Shown piece by piece: positions 34,254-43,013 of a stretch of 64,000 nucleotides of DNA. Position 1 is the stretch's first letter. The number at the start of each line of letters is the position of its first letter. The stretch covers positions 3,085,551-3,149,550 of the forward strand of contig NZ_KZ614144.1 of assembly GCF_002884445.1 (NCBI RefSeq), read 5' to 3'. Position numbers and translations under genes: made by a program. The notes under the pieces were generated by a model, which was not told the origin of the DNA, ran no database searches, and worked only from the letters and a program-made list of their open reading frames with translations. This DNA is from Paenibacillus castaneae. GTDB lineage: Bacteria; Bacillota; Bacilli; Paenibacillales; Paenibacillaceae.

Positions 34254-35002
34254 TGAATGCGTATTTGAAATTAGCAGCCTTTGACTCTCGTCTATATTTC
34301 CGAGACTTTTTGACTATATTCTGGGTGCTGGTCTATCCAGTTATTATGCTATTATTGTTCGGATTTATATTTGGAGATACGACGACGACAGAAGTAGGAC
34401 CACGCTATATAGAATCATACGTACCCGCCTTATGTGCTATGAACGTGATGTCGGTTGCTGTATTTACATTGAATATTAATATGGTGACAGCACGGGAAAA
34501 CGGGATTTTACGCAGATTTCGTGTAACTCCTGTCCGCAAGTCAACGGTACTTGCATCACAAGCGACACAAGGTTTATTTCTCGTGCTTGCAGGGGCAGTA
34601 GAAATCATTGTCATTGCGAAGCTTGTATGGGATATTCCAATGTCTTTCATGGGAATCGTATCCTTGTTTGTTTGTCTGCTTATTGGCGCAGTCGGTTTTT
34701 TCAGCCTTGGGCTTGCTTTGTCAGGACTCGCAAAAACACCAGGCGCAGCGAGTGGCTTTGCCATGATTATCTTTTTCCCATCCTTATTTCTTTCCGGCAT
34801 TTCCATGCCTGTTGAAATGTTCCCTTCTTTTATTCAGAACATAAGCGCATGGATTCCAATGACACATTTCGTTACTATGGTTCAAGGCGTTTGGCAGGGC
34901 CATGCCATAACAACATATGGATTCGAGCTAGCTGTTATGGCTGGTTTTGCAGTCATTGGCGTCGTACTCGCTTTGCTGCTTTTTCGCTGGGAAAATAAAT
35001 AG
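34253..35002 (+). CDS. ABC-2 type transporter permease
   Basis: 249 residues and six membrane helices. The C-terminal half carries the ABC-2 signature region FPSLFLSGISMPVEMFP. It forms the exporter with the preceding ATPase. Substrate is unknown; relatives export drugs or antibiotics. The two genes are translationally coupled. A strong hairpin without a T run follows (35012-35053). Confidence 0.87.
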   Translation: MNAYLKLAAFDSRLYFRDFLTIFWVLVYPVIMLLLFGFIFGDTTTTEVGPRYIESYVPALCAMNVMSVAVFTLNINMVTARENGILRRFRVTPVRKSTVLASQATQGLFLVLAGAVEIIVIAKLVWDIPMSFMGIVSLFVCLLIGAVGFFSLGLALSGLAKTPGAASGFAMIIFFPSLFLSGISMPVEMFPSFIQNISAWIPMTHFVTMVQGVWQGHAITTYGFELAVMAGFAVIGVVLALLLFRWENK

Positions 35003-35011
35003 ATCATTTCA

Positions 35012-35053
35012 TAGCCAAACATATCCCATTCACATGGGGTATGTTTGGCTATC
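35012..35053. other. 19-bp hairpin without T tail
   Basis: ATAGCCAAACATATCCCAT (35012-35030) pairs with 35035-35053, one wobble, TCAC loop. Neither strand has a T run, so it may be a processing or stability element rather than a terminator. Confidence 0.55.
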
Positions 35054-35105
35054 AGAATGAATATAAAGTACCGCTTTTTAATTAATAATTCGACATTATT
35101 TTCGG

Positions 35106-35165
35106 TTGTCAAAAACAGGAAATAGCCCTATAATGAACGTAATAGCAGATTATCGATAATCTGCT
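35106..35165 (+). promoter_or_regulatory. Promoter P1 with palindromic operator O1
   Basis: TTGTCA (35106-35111), 17-bp spacer, perfect TATAAT (35129-35134). A perfect 22-bp palindrome (35144-35165, core ATTATCGATAAT) begins at about +4. It is likely to bind the GntR regulator encoded downstream. Confidence 0.7.
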
Positions 35166-35226
35166 GCGCTAGAGGAGATCTAGAAAAATAGTTTTTTAAG
35201 CGTTTTTTGATAACGCTTTCTTTTTT
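35141..35226 (+). ncRNA. Candidate ~86-nt terminated transcript from P1
   Basis: P1 predicts a start near 35141. An intrinsic terminator, AAGCGTT (35198-35204) with AACGCTT (35212-35218) and a T-rich tail to 35226, ends it before the second operator. The RNA would start with the O1 palindrome folded as a hairpin. It has no start codon with a ribosome binding site, although AGAGGAG occurs at 35171. It may be a small RNA or an attenuated leader of the GntR gene. Confidence 0.4.
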
Positions 35227-35254
35227 ATTATACATTATCGATAATCGATAATGT
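35207..35254 (+). promoter_or_regulatory. Promoter P2 with palindromic operator O2
   Basis: TTGATA (35207-35212), 16-bp spacer, TATACA (35229-35234). A 23-bp palindrome (35232-35254) with one central base shares the core ATTATCGATAAT with O1 and overlaps the -10. It reads directly into the GntR gene. Confidence 0.55.
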
Positions 35255-35273
35255 GAGAGGGGGATGTGCATTT

Positions 35274-35921
35274 ATGTACGGGAATATCTCAATTTCGCCT
35301 ATTAACTCCATTAGTGAGCAAGTATTTACATCTTTGAAGAAGGAAATTTTATCCGGTGAGCTTCCACCCGGCACTCGGCTGCTTGTTATGGACATTGCGA
35401 AGAAGTTTGAGATCAGTCAGGCACCTGTGAGGGAAGCGCTTGAGAGATTGAAGCAATCTGGTTTTATTACCGGTATTCCTAACAAAGGCTCCGTAGTTTC
35501 CAACATAACGTCCAGAGAAATTAAAGATATTTTTGAGCTAAGAGAAATTATCGAGGGCTTTGCGGTAAGGCAGTCGATGAAGAAGCTGGTCGAGCAAGAT
35601 TTCACCTATCTGGTAGCCATTATTGAACAAATGGATCAGGCTAATGAGCAAAATGATATTTTAGCTATTTTGGAGCTGGACATGGAGTTTCATGGTTTCT
35701 TTTATAAGCGCTGCGATAATCACATGATACTGGAGCTATGGAATCAGATGAAGATGAAGGTTATGCGATTCATGGCTATTTCCAATCGACACTTTTCTAC
35801 CGACGCTCTAGCAGACTGGCATTTGCGTTTAATAGACGTACTGCGATCAGGGAATACAGAGCTTGCTGAGCAGGCCTTTATTGAGCATATGCACTCTTAC
35901 AAAGTGATTCATTTGGACTAA
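35274..35921 (+). CDS. GntR-family (FCD) transcriptional regulator
   Basis: 215 residues. The N-terminal winged helix (about 10-75) includes LSGELPPGTRLLVMDIAKKF and SQAPVREALERLKQSGFI. The C-terminal FCD domain (about 80-205) has IFELREIIEGFA, LDMEFHGFFYKRC and HLRLIDVLRSGN, with metal-binding Asp and His residues. FCD regulators usually respond to sugar acids, which fits the neighbouring uxuA and dehydratase genes. The ATG at 35274 follows GAGAGGGGG. The two palindromes upstream suggest autoregulation. An AraC-type regulator follows after 45 bases. Confidence 0.87.
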   Translation: MYGNISISPINSISEQVFTSLKKEILSGELPPGTRLLVMDIAKKFEISQAPVREALERLKQSGFITGIPNKGSVVSNITSREIKDIFELREIIEGFAVRQSMKKLVEQDFTYLVAIIEQMDQANEQNDILAILELDMEFHGFFYKRCDNHMILELWNQMKMKVMRFMAISNRHFSTDALADWHLRLIDVLRSGNTELAEQAFIEHMHSYKVIHLD

Positions 35922-35966
35922 TGTTGCGCATCTTGCAAGTCAACCTTATAAAAGGGGGAATGAAGC

Positions 35967-37136
35967 ATGCTAAACGAGGGACTATTATTTAAAGAAGATG
36001 TCATTCTTACTTGGATGAGAGATCGTTTTCTTAGAAACCTTGTATCGGACATAAGCAGTGAGAGAGCAGATCTGAAGGAGAGCTTGTCGCGTCTCCAATT
36101 GAACCCGTATTACACGTTTCCAGCTATCGCTTTGCTTGAGCCGACGGCTCAATTTCATGAAGAGCATGAGAGGGTTATCTACTTAGAGGATATGCGGGAT
36201 TACATACAGGATCAATTAACAGACGGCATTATCGTATTCGTGGATGAAGAGGGCAGGATCGGCGTTTTGTTCTCGTGGGTATCGAAGGAATTGCTGGAGA
36301 AAATACAATTCATGCTGAAAGAACGTTTCCAGCAGCCAGTCAATATCGGAGTGGGCAAGCCTTGCAGCCATCTATCAGATGTTGTTCATTCGTATCGCCA
36401 AGCTACAAGAGCTTTGCAATTTAAGTTTTATCGCGGAACAGGACAAATTATTTTCTTCAGCGAGCTTGGACGTTATGAAGCGCTGCAGCAATACCCTTCA
36501 GATAAAGAGAAGGAGCAATTCGCTTTGTTCAAAGCAGCAGAGAGCTCTGATGAGATCGAGCAATCCGTACAGCTGTTTTACGAATCACTGCTCGAGAACG
36601 GTCCCATTGACATTAAAAGTGTATATGATATAACCGTGCGGCTGCTCGTTGGAATGGAGAAGCGGGTACATGCAGAAGCAGATCATGTCGGACCCTATCA
36701 GCGATTTGATGTCATAACAATTGTACAGCTAGAAACGCTGCAGGATATTAAGCAGTACGTTACCCAATTTCTCATTGGACTTAAGGAAGTGCTGTCCCAT
36801 AACCAGAAGGAGAGCCACCGGAGCATTATTAAAAAAACCATTCATCATATGGAGCAGGAATGTCAGTTTGCATCTTTGCAAAGCGTTGCTCAGAAGGTGT
36901 ATATGACGCCCACTTATTTAAGCCTGCTGTTCAAGCTGAACACTGGCAAAACATTCATAGAGCATTTAACAGATATTCGGATCGATAAGGCGAAGGACAT
37001 GCTCAGAAGCACGCATTTCAAAAATTATGAGGTAGCCGAGAAGGTCGGGTATCAGGACCCTCGTTATTTCAGCCAAATATTCAAGAAGAAGGTTGGTCTA
37101 TCACCAAGTGAATATCGAGAATCTATTGTGAAATGA
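35967..37136 (+). CDS. AraC-type regulator with CdaR/PucR-like middle domain
   Basis: 389 residues. It resembles the C-terminal two thirds of YesN-type response regulators but lacks the receiver domain. The middle part (about 45-170) has VNIGVGKPCSHLSDVVHSYRQA, a degenerate GGDEF-like fold. The C-terminal AraC domain is LQSVAQKVYMTPTYLSLLFK and NYEVAEKVGYQDPRYFSQIF. It may be controlled by protein contact or ligand rather than phosphorylation. It shares an operon with the GntR gene. Start ATG follows AAAAGGGGGAATG. Confidence 0.8.
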   Translation: MLNEGLLFKEDVILTWMRDRFLRNLVSDISSERADLKESLSRLQLNPYYTFPAIALLEPTAQFHEEHERVIYLEDMRDYIQDQLTDGIIVFVDEEGRIGVLFSWVSKELLEKIQFMLKERFQQPVNIGVGKPCSHLSDVVHSYRQATRALQFKFYRGTGQIIFFSELGRYEALQQYPSDKEKEQFALFKAAESSDEIEQSVQLFYESLLENGPIDIKSVYDITVRLLVGMEKRVHAEADHVGPYQRFDVITIVQLETLQDIKQYVTQFLIGLKEVLSHNQKESHRSIIKKTIHHMEQECQFASLQSVAQKVYMTPTYLSLLFKLNTGKTFIEHLTDIRIDKAKDMLRSTHFKNYEVAEKVGYQDPRYFSQIFKKKVGLSPSEYRESIVK

Positions 37137-37159
37137 GGGAGATTACAACAAACAAAATG

Positions 37160-37206
37160 AAGGACTCTATGGGCATGATTGCTGCCGCCATTAGAGTCCT
37201 TTTTTC
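37160..37206. terminator. Terminator between convergent regulator and aldolase genes
   Basis: AAGGACTCTA (37160-37169) pairs with TAGAGTCCTT (37192-37201), then six T in all. Confidence 0.75.
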
Positions 37207-37216
37207 GTTATATTTA

Positions 37217-38122
37217 TTAGAGACGTACGTCACTTTGCGATCCATTACGTTGTGTATTGCGTGCTCCTTCAAGCTCAGAATCCCAAGATAAATGACGGTA
37301 TTCAGACGCAGCATCATCATTCTCGAACCAGCCGATGAAATCCTCCCAAAGAGCTAAATCCCAACCAGCATCGATTTGAGCAGTCGTGTAGACGCTGTCA
37401 CGCAGCCGAACAAATCCGAACACATCTCGAACTTGGGATTTCTCTGCTTGCACGACAGTCAACTCTGCCAGATGAGGTGGGATGAAGATAACACCTGCCG
37501 GCGTTCCAAGCACCACATCACCTGGTAAACAGATGGCTTTGCCAATCCTTGTTGGCACATTCATTCCGACCATGGTCACATCTGCAATAGCGGTCGGATC
37601 GCTGCCTCGGTAGAACACATTAATATTGTCGATTTCTACAACCTGCTGATTGTCGCGAATGCCGCCCCATATAACAGCTCCGCCTTGCTTCGTACGGGTA
37701 GAAATCGCTGTCGATAGATTACCGCCAACATAAGTGCCCATATGGACCTTATCGAACATGTCAACGACTACGACGTCATCCTCAACCAAAGTATCGATTA
37801 CCCATTGATTGAAAAAGCCTTTACGCTCTTCCTGCTCATGTCCGTAATTTAATAATGTTTCATGTAAATCAGGCCGCTTCGGAACCATCACAGCCGTAAC
37901 TGCGCGTCCCACCATTGTTTTATTGGGATGGATGATTTTGAAATCACCTTCGAATTGAAAGGCGTAGCCTCTATTCCAAAGAGGGCCCCATGCTTCCTCT
38001 AATGTTATTTTCCGCATGCGCCGCAATACATCCTCTGATACTTTGGGCCGGCCGTTAGGGAAACGTTCACCTTCCCACAGCGGTGTAAGCTGTATAATAT
38101 CCTCTGGATTATCAAATTTCAT
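37217..38122 (-). CDS. RraA-family protein (HMG/oxaloacetate aldolase-like)
   Basis: 301 residues with the RraA/demethylmenaquinone methyltransferase-like fold. The substrate block GGNLSTAISTRTKQGGAVIWGGIRD (glycines and the catalytic Arg in GGIRDNQ) and the metal-site Asp following it (VVEIDNINVF) are seen. Related enzymes cleave 4-hydroxy-4-methyl-2-oxoglutarate or related keto acids, so it could act at the end of a sugar-acid pathway. It is longer than RraA itself (about 160 aa) at both ends. The ATG at 38122 has AAAGAGGTG eight bases upstream. Confidence 0.78.
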   Translation of the reverse strand: MKFDNPEDIIQLTPLWEGERFPNGRPKVSEDVLRRMRKITLEEAWGPLWNRGYAFQFEGDFKIIHPNKTMVGRAVTAVMVPKRPDLHETLLNYGHEQEERKGFFNQWVIDTLVEDDVVVVDMFDKVHMGTYVGGNLSTAISTRTKQGGAVIWGGIRDNQQVVEIDNINVFYRGSDPTAIADVTMVGMNVPTRIGKAICLPGDVVLGTPAGVIFIPPHLAELTVVQAEKSQVRDVFGFVRLRDSVYTTAQIDAGWDLALWEDFIGWFENDDAASEYRHLSWDSELEGARNTQRNGSQSDVRL

Positions 38123-38301
38123 CTCAAGCACCTCTTTCGCATCAATGTGGTATTCCCATTTCTTGTTTGTTTCTTAACTCTATTGTTAGGGACATCACCG
38201 TTTTTGTCGATGCGACTTTCTTAAGGCTTTTTGAACCAAATCTATGAATTATTCACCCTATATAAAATCAAACCATTTCATAATTTATTCTCCTTTATCG
38301 T

Positions 38302-38315
38302 TGAAACCGCTTTCG
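38302..38315 (+). promoter_or_regulatory. cre-like catabolite repression site
   Basis: TGAAACCGCTTTCG matches the Bacillus cre consensus TGWAANCGNTNWCA at 13 of 14 positions. It overlaps the presumed promoter (TATAAA at 38316) of the sugar ABC transporter operon. CcpA control is inferred. Confidence 0.55.
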
Positions 38316-38374
38316 TATAAAGTAAGAGAACATCATTAATGAATCAAATAGGAAATTGAGGGGGGAGGAAAGCT

Positions 38375-39334
38375 GTGGCAGCTACTGCAAATACGGCATC
38401 TGGAAATGAAATTGAAAAGAAGAAGTCGGGGGGAAATCGGAAGAAGAAAGGTGCTCATCACATAGCAGGTTATGTATTTATATCGCCTTGGCTGATCGGC
38501 TTCTTACTGCTTACCTTATGGCCAATCGCGCAATCATTTTATTTATCCTTTACGGAATATTCCTTGCTGGAGGATCCCGTCTGGACAGGAACAGACAACT
38601 ATACCAAAATTTTCACTAACGATACGACGTTTACGAAATCGCTCTCTGTCACGTTTATGTTTGTACTATTCTCTGTTCCGCTAAAGCTGTTTTTCTCGCT
38701 TATGGTAGCATTGGCGCTCAACAAAAATGTTCGGGGAATGAACCTTTATCGGACAGCAATCTATTTCCCATCTTTAATCGGGGGAAGCATTGCGGTTGCT
38801 GCTCTTTGGCGTAATATGTTCGGGATTGACGGCTATATTAATCAGGTTCTCGCTTGGTTTGGAATCGAAGGGATTGGATGGATATCGAATCCGGATACCT
38901 CATTAGGCACATTAATACTGCTTAACACATGGCAATTCGGCTCCACTATGGTTATATTCCTTGCTGGTTTAAAGCAAGTTCCTCAAGAGCTGTATGAGTC
39001 TGCTTCTGTGGATGGAGCAGGCAAAGTCAGAAAGTTTATAAGCATTACGCTTCCTATGCTGTCGCCTGTCATGTTTTTCAATCTCGTGCTTGGCATTATC
39101 GGATCGTTTCAGACCTTCACATCAGCGTTCATCATCACCAAGGGCGGACCGATCAATTCCACGTATATGTATGCGATGTTCTTGTATGAGAAAGCATTCA
39201 AGCATTATCAGATGGGCTACGCATCTGCACTCGCCTGGATATTGCTAACCATCGTTGCATTGCTTACCATCATTAATTTTGCAGCCTCGCGCTATTGGGT
39301 GTTTTATGAATCGGATGGGGGGAAACCGAAATGA
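38375..39334 (+). CDS. Carbohydrate ABC transporter permease 1 (MalF/UgpA type)
   Basis: 319 residues with six membrane helices after a basic cytosolic N-terminus of about 30 residues. The EAA loop that contacts the ATPase is YESASVDGAGKVRKFISITL. It is the first gene of an operon with a second permease, a binding lipoprotein and mannonate dehydratase. No ATPase gene is present, so a shared MsmK-type ATPase is expected. The GTG start has GGGGGGAGGAAAG. The cre-like site lies 60 bases upstream. Confidence 0.9.
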   Translation: MAATANTASGNEIEKKKSGGNRKKKGAHHIAGYVFISPWLIGFLLLTLWPIAQSFYLSFTEYSLLEDPVWTGTDNYTKIFTNDTTFTKSLSVTFMFVLFSVPLKLFFSLMVALALNKNVRGMNLYRTAIYFPSLIGGSIAVAALWRNMFGIDGYINQVLAWFGIEGIGWISNPDTSLGTLILLNTWQFGSTMVIFLAGLKQVPQELYESASVDGAGKVRKFISITLPMLSPVMFFNLVLGIIGSFQTFTSAFIITKGGPINSTYMYAMFLYEKAFKHYQMGYASALAWILLTIVALLTIINFAASRYWVFYESDGGKPK

Positions 39335-40161
39335 ACTCGCTGCGGTCCAAATTAACGAGTCATTTATTTCTGACGGTATTCTCTTTCATTATGTTATATC
39401 CGGTTATTTGGTGGGCGGGCGCATCCTTGAAAAAAACAGAGGAGCTGAGTATGCCGACCATATGGCCTCATACACCAATGTGGGAAAACTATTGGAATGG
39501 CTGGCATTTCTCCTCCGAATATACATTCGCTCATTTCTTCGGCAATACGCTTCTTATGGAGCTTGGCAATGTGCTTGGCGGAGTTGCTACGGCGGCAATT
39601 GTAGCTTACGGCTTCGGCAGATTGCATTTCAAGCTGCGCGGCTTTTGGTTTTCTATTCTATTGTTGACGATGATGCTTCCAGGACAAGTAACGGTTGTCC
39701 CGCAATACATTTTGTTTAACAAATTAGGGTTTGTAGATAGCTATGTTCCATTAGTGCTGCCGCATTTCTTCGGTGGAGGAGCTTTTTTCATCTTCTTGCT
39801 CGTTCAGTTTATACGCGGGATCCCGCGTGATTTGGATGAAGCTGCTACGATTGACGGTGCGAGCGTATACGGTATATTTGGGCGTGTTATTCTGCCGCTG
39901 CTTAAGCCTGCACTTGTAACGGTAGCGATCTTTACGTTCATATGGAGCTGGGATGATTTCTTCGCACAGGTGCTTTATTTAAGCTCTGTTGATAAATTCA
40001 CAGTCGGTCTAGCGCTGCGCATGTTCATTGATCAATTTGATATTCAGTGGGGGCAATTGCTAGCGATGTCCTTGCTGTCCATCTTTCCTTCGGTTCTTAT
40101 TTTCTTCATCGCTCAAAAGCACTTTGTCGAAGGAATAGCAACTACAGGCTTAAAGGGGTAA
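39331..40161 (+). CDS. Carbohydrate ABC transporter permease 2 (MalG/UgpE type)
   Basis: 276 residues, six membrane helices. The EAA loop is LDEAATIDGASVYGIFGRVI. It overlaps the first permease by 4 bases (ATGA), indicating translational coupling. Together with the upstream permease and the downstream lipoprotein it forms a CUT1-type importer for an oligosaccharide or sugar acid. Confidence 0.9.
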   Translation: MNSLRSKLTSHLFLTVFSFIMLYPVIWWAGASLKKTEELSMPTIWPHTPMWENYWNGWHFSSEYTFAHFFGNTLLMELGNVLGGVATAAIVAYGFGRLHFKLRGFWFSILLLTMMLPGQVTVVPQYILFNKLGFVDSYVPLVLPHFFGGGAFFIFLLVQFIRGIPRDLDEAATIDGASVYGIFGRVILPLLKPALVTVAIFTFIWSWDDFFAQVLYLSSVDKFTVGLALRMFIDQFDIQWGQLLAMSLLSIFPSVLIFFIAQKHFVEGIATTGLKG

Positions 40162-40199
40162 TGGCATTACATTAAAAAAGGATAAGGGGATGTTTATTC

Positions 40200-41522
40200 A
40201 TGAACAAACGTTGGTCAAGGAGCTTGGGATTGTTAATGCTGGCTATCATGCTTGTATTGTCAGCATGCAGCGGGGGAGGTAACGGCGGCAATAAAGAAAA
40301 AAATACGGACAATAAAGGCAATAAGGATTCCGGAGGAGCGAAAACACTGAGTATTATGTGGTGGGGCCCGGACGCCCGCCATGAAGCGACGAAGAAAGCA
40401 CTCGACATCTACACCCAGCAAAATAGCAATATTACGTTTAAGCCTGAATTTATGGCATGGGATGCCTTCTGGCAGAAGCTCCCAACATTAGCTGCCTCGA
40501 AATCCATAACGGATGTGCTGCAAATGGATGCCGCTTATATTCATGAATATGTATCTAGAGGACAGTTGGAGGATTTATCAGATCTTGATCTAAATGGCAT
40601 TGTAGATCCAAATGTCATTGATAATTTGCAAATTGACGGAAAACTGTACGGAATCCCGCTTAGTCAGAACGCGCAAGGCATTGCATTTAATAAAACAGAG
40701 CTTGATCAATATGGCATTCCACACCCTCATAAGGACTGGACCTATGATGAATTTTTCCAATGGGCAAGAGACGCCAGAGCTAAGCTTCCGGATGGCAAAT
40801 ATCCAATTGGAGATACGACGACTTGGGACAGCTTCAACTACTATCAAACTTCAATGGGCAAATCGCCTATAATGTCTGACGGAGGAAAAACCTTTACACT
40901 GGATAAAGATTTGTTCATGACCTTCTACCAAACCTATGAACAATTCCGCAAGGACAAAATCGTTCCTCCAGCGGAGAAAGCGGCTGCCTTTCTTGAGAAC
41001 GACCCTCAGGCCGATCCGATGGCTTCAGGCGTTGTAATGACGAGGGGAGCAACAACCGGCTCCGTAAGCGCGCTGGAGCAGCTGATGCCTGGTAAAGTCG
41101 GTGTCGTTAATATGCCTGTAGGACCAGCAGGCGGCGGCTGGGCACAATCAACGATTTTCCTTAGCGTAAGTGCAAATTCCAAAAATAAAGACGAAGCAAA
41201 AAGATTCGTGAAGTGGTTTATTACGGATAAGGAAGCAGGCAAGGCGTTAGGACTTACTCGAGGAATTCCAATTAATCCGGACATATACAAGGAGCTTGAA
41301 CCAAATCTTGAAGCGAAGGATAAGCTTGGCAAAGAACTGTATGATCTATCGGTTGATAAAGCGCTGCCGTTCTATTCTCCTGCAGCAGGTTTCTCAGAGT
41401 GGGTGGACATGTATAAGAAGGAGATGGAGGCAGTTACGTTCGGACAGCAATCGATTGAGGCTGCGTATAACAAAATAGATAAAATGGGCAAAGAATTGGC
41501 TGCGAAAGCTGGAAGCAAATAA
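40200..41522 (+). CDS. Extracellular sugar-binding lipoprotein
   Basis: 440 residues. The lipoprotein signal (MNKRWSRSLGLLML...) ends in the lipobox VLSAC with Cys near 22, followed by a Gly/Asn/Lys-rich linker to about residue 48. The mature part is a family 1 solute-binding protein: TLSIMWWGPDARHEATKKAL and the DVLQMDAAYIHEYVSRGQLED block. It delivers the substrate to the two permeases. A sugar acid such as a hexuronate oligomer is plausible from the neighbouring uxuA. Confidence 0.9.
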   Translation: MNKRWSRSLGLLMLAIMLVLSACSGGGNGGNKEKNTDNKGNKDSGGAKTLSIMWWGPDARHEATKKALDIYTQQNSNITFKPEFMAWDAFWQKLPTLAASKSITDVLQMDAAYIHEYVSRGQLEDLSDLDLNGIVDPNVIDNLQIDGKLYGIPLSQNAQGIAFNKTELDQYGIPHPHKDWTYDEFFQWARDARAKLPDGKYPIGDTTTWDSFNYYQTSMGKSPIMSDGGKTFTLDKDLFMTFYQTYEQFRKDKIVPPAEKAAAFLENDPQADPMASGVVMTRGATTGSVSALEQLMPGKVGVVNMPVGPAGGGWAQSTIFLSVSANSKNKDEAKRFVKWFITDKEAGKALGLTRGIPINPDIYKELEPNLEAKDKLGKELYDLSVDKALPFYSPAAGFSEWVDMYKKEMEAVTFGQQSIEAAYNKIDKMGKELAAKAGSK

Positions 41523-41545
41523 GGAGATAGAGAGGTGGTTTACTT

Positions 41546-42553
41546 ATGCAATTAGCAGAAGCGTTCTCGGCTTATCCCGATCGGCTATGGCATTTAGCGA
41601 AGCAGCTCGGTGTGAATCATGCGGTTGCTTGGCTCCCTTGGCAGGAGAAGACAGAGAAGGCTTGGGATTTAATGCCGCTTATTCGAATGAAGCAGAGATT
41701 TGCAGATTATGGCTTTGATTTGCAAGTTATTGAATCCATGCCGCCAAGCAATGAAATTAAGCTGGGTACAGCAGGCCGCGATCAAGAGATTGAACAGTTT
41801 CAATTATTTATTCAAAACATGGGAGCAGCTGGCATTCCCGTTCTTTGCTACAACTTCATGGCGCAGTTCAACTGGTTCCGCACCTCGACGACAACAAGGA
41901 CACGCGGCGGGGCGTTAGTATCCAGTTACGATCATAGCTTGATGAAGGATACGCCGTTAACGGAAGCCGGCATCGTTACTGAGGAACAGCTGTGGGAAAA
42001 TCTTCAGTACTTTTTGGAGCGGATTGTGCCAGTTGCAGAAGCAGCTCAAGTACGACTAGCGCTTCATCCGGATGATCCGCCGATATCGCCAATAAGAGGT
42101 GTTTCCCGCATATTGCGGAATGCAGCAGCGCTGCAGCGTGCGATTGATTTAGTACCCAGCGCTTATAGCGGTATTACGCTCTGCCAAGGCACGCTTGCTA
42201 CTGCCGGAGATGATATTCCATCTGTGATCCGCCAATTCGCGAAACAAGACAAAATGTTTTTTGTACATTTCCGAGATGTCGTGGGAACGCCTGAAAATTT
42301 CAAAGAAACATTTCATGACGATGGAAAAACAAATATGTTTCAAGCTATGCAAACCTACTATGAGGTGGGCTACAACGGACCAGCCAGACCCGATCATGTG
42401 CCTACGATGGAAGGCGAGGACAACAGCAATCCAGGTTATGAGCTGCTGGGCCGTTTATTCGGAATCGGCTATATACGAGGCCTAATGGAAGCAGCGGCAG
42501 CCGGTGAGATGGAGAAGAAGCCTTCTCCAGAAATCAATTTGATTGGCTCGTAA
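41546..42553 (+). CDS. uxuA: Mannonate dehydratase
   Basis: 335 residues of the UxuA xylose isomerase-like TIM barrel. The metal-site segments ALHPDDPPISPIRG, LCQGTLATAG and FFVHFRDVVG are conserved, and PDHVPTMEGED is near the C-terminus. It converts D-mannonate to 2-keto-3-deoxygluconate in glucuronate breakdown. It is slightly shorter than E. coli UxuA (394 aa), as in many Firmicutes. It is the last gene of the transporter operon, 23 bases after the lipoprotein, and ends at a strong hairpin. Confidence 0.87.
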   Translation: MQLAEAFSAYPDRLWHLAKQLGVNHAVAWLPWQEKTEKAWDLMPLIRMKQRFADYGFDLQVIESMPPSNEIKLGTAGRDQEIEQFQLFIQNMGAAGIPVLCYNFMAQFNWFRTSTTTRTRGGALVSSYDHSLMKDTPLTEAGIVTEEQLWENLQYFLERIVPVAEAAQVRLALHPDDPPISPIRGVSRILRNAAALQRAIDLVPSAYSGITLCQGTLATAGDDIPSVIRQFAKQDKMFFVHFRDVVGTPENFKETFHDDGKTNMFQAMQTYYEVGYNGPARPDHVPTMEGEDNSNPGYELLGRLFGIGYIRGLMEAAAAGEMEKKPSPEINLIGS

Positions 42554-42567
42554 AATTTTAAAAAGAA

Positions 42568-42607
42568 GAGGGTGTCCCAAAAGCCTATGGCTTTTTGGGA
42601 CACCCTC
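42568..42607. terminator. Terminator hairpin, first copy of a repeated unit
   Basis: GAGGGTGTCCCAAAAGCC (42568-42585) pairs with 42589-42607. A related hairpin with the same GAGGGTGTCCCAAA start recurs at 42956-43004. The T run is weak. Confidence 0.65.
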
Positions 42608-42631
42608 TCTATTTATTTGGTCTGCAAAAGG

Positions 42632-42814
42632 TAACGGACACAGGAGCCTTTATTTGCTGAAAAAACGACTTTTCGAACTGCTAACGGACCTCAGAGCCCT
42701 TATTGGCTCGAAAAGCCCCACATATGACCCGACTCAATGAAAATAACGGCTCTCATGTCCGTAAGCTTTGCTTTTACAGCTAATTCACTCAAATAACGTA
42801 TCTCATGTCCGTAA
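42632..42814. repeat. Four-copy inverted intergenic repeat
   Basis: A unit of about 24 bp, close to TAACGGACATGAGAGCCGTT, occurs twice on the + strand (42632-42655, 42682-42705) and twice on the - strand (42741-42764, 42791-42814). The two pairs face each other, so the whole block is a large imperfect palindrome. I recall similar intergenic repeats in Paenibacillus. The remaining intergenic sequence (42815-42955) holds nothing I can name. Confidence 0.7.
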
Positions 42815-42955
42815 CTACTCGATCAATGATTCTATATGAGACTATAACCATCTCATAAATCGTCAATGAAAATAGGATGGTGTTGAATTTTCCGCTTACC
42901 TCCTGTAAGTAGAGTAATTAAGATAAAGAAAAATATACTCGAAGACAAGCGTAAG

Positions 42956-43004
42956 AAGAAGAGGGTGTCCCAAAGGCCATAGGCTTTAGAGGCACCCTCT
43001 TCTT
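42956..43004. terminator. Terminator hairpin, second copy of repeated unit
   Basis: AAGAAGAGGGTG (42956-42967) pairs perfectly with CACCCTCTTCTT (42993-43004), with an inner GGCC/GGCT stem. It would end the minus-strand dehydratase operon. Confidence 0.6.
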
Positions 43005-43013
43005 ATAATAGCT

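Noticed and set aside
42632..42814. CRISPR array
   Set aside because: The units are in inverted pairs with irregular spacing, and no cas genes are present.
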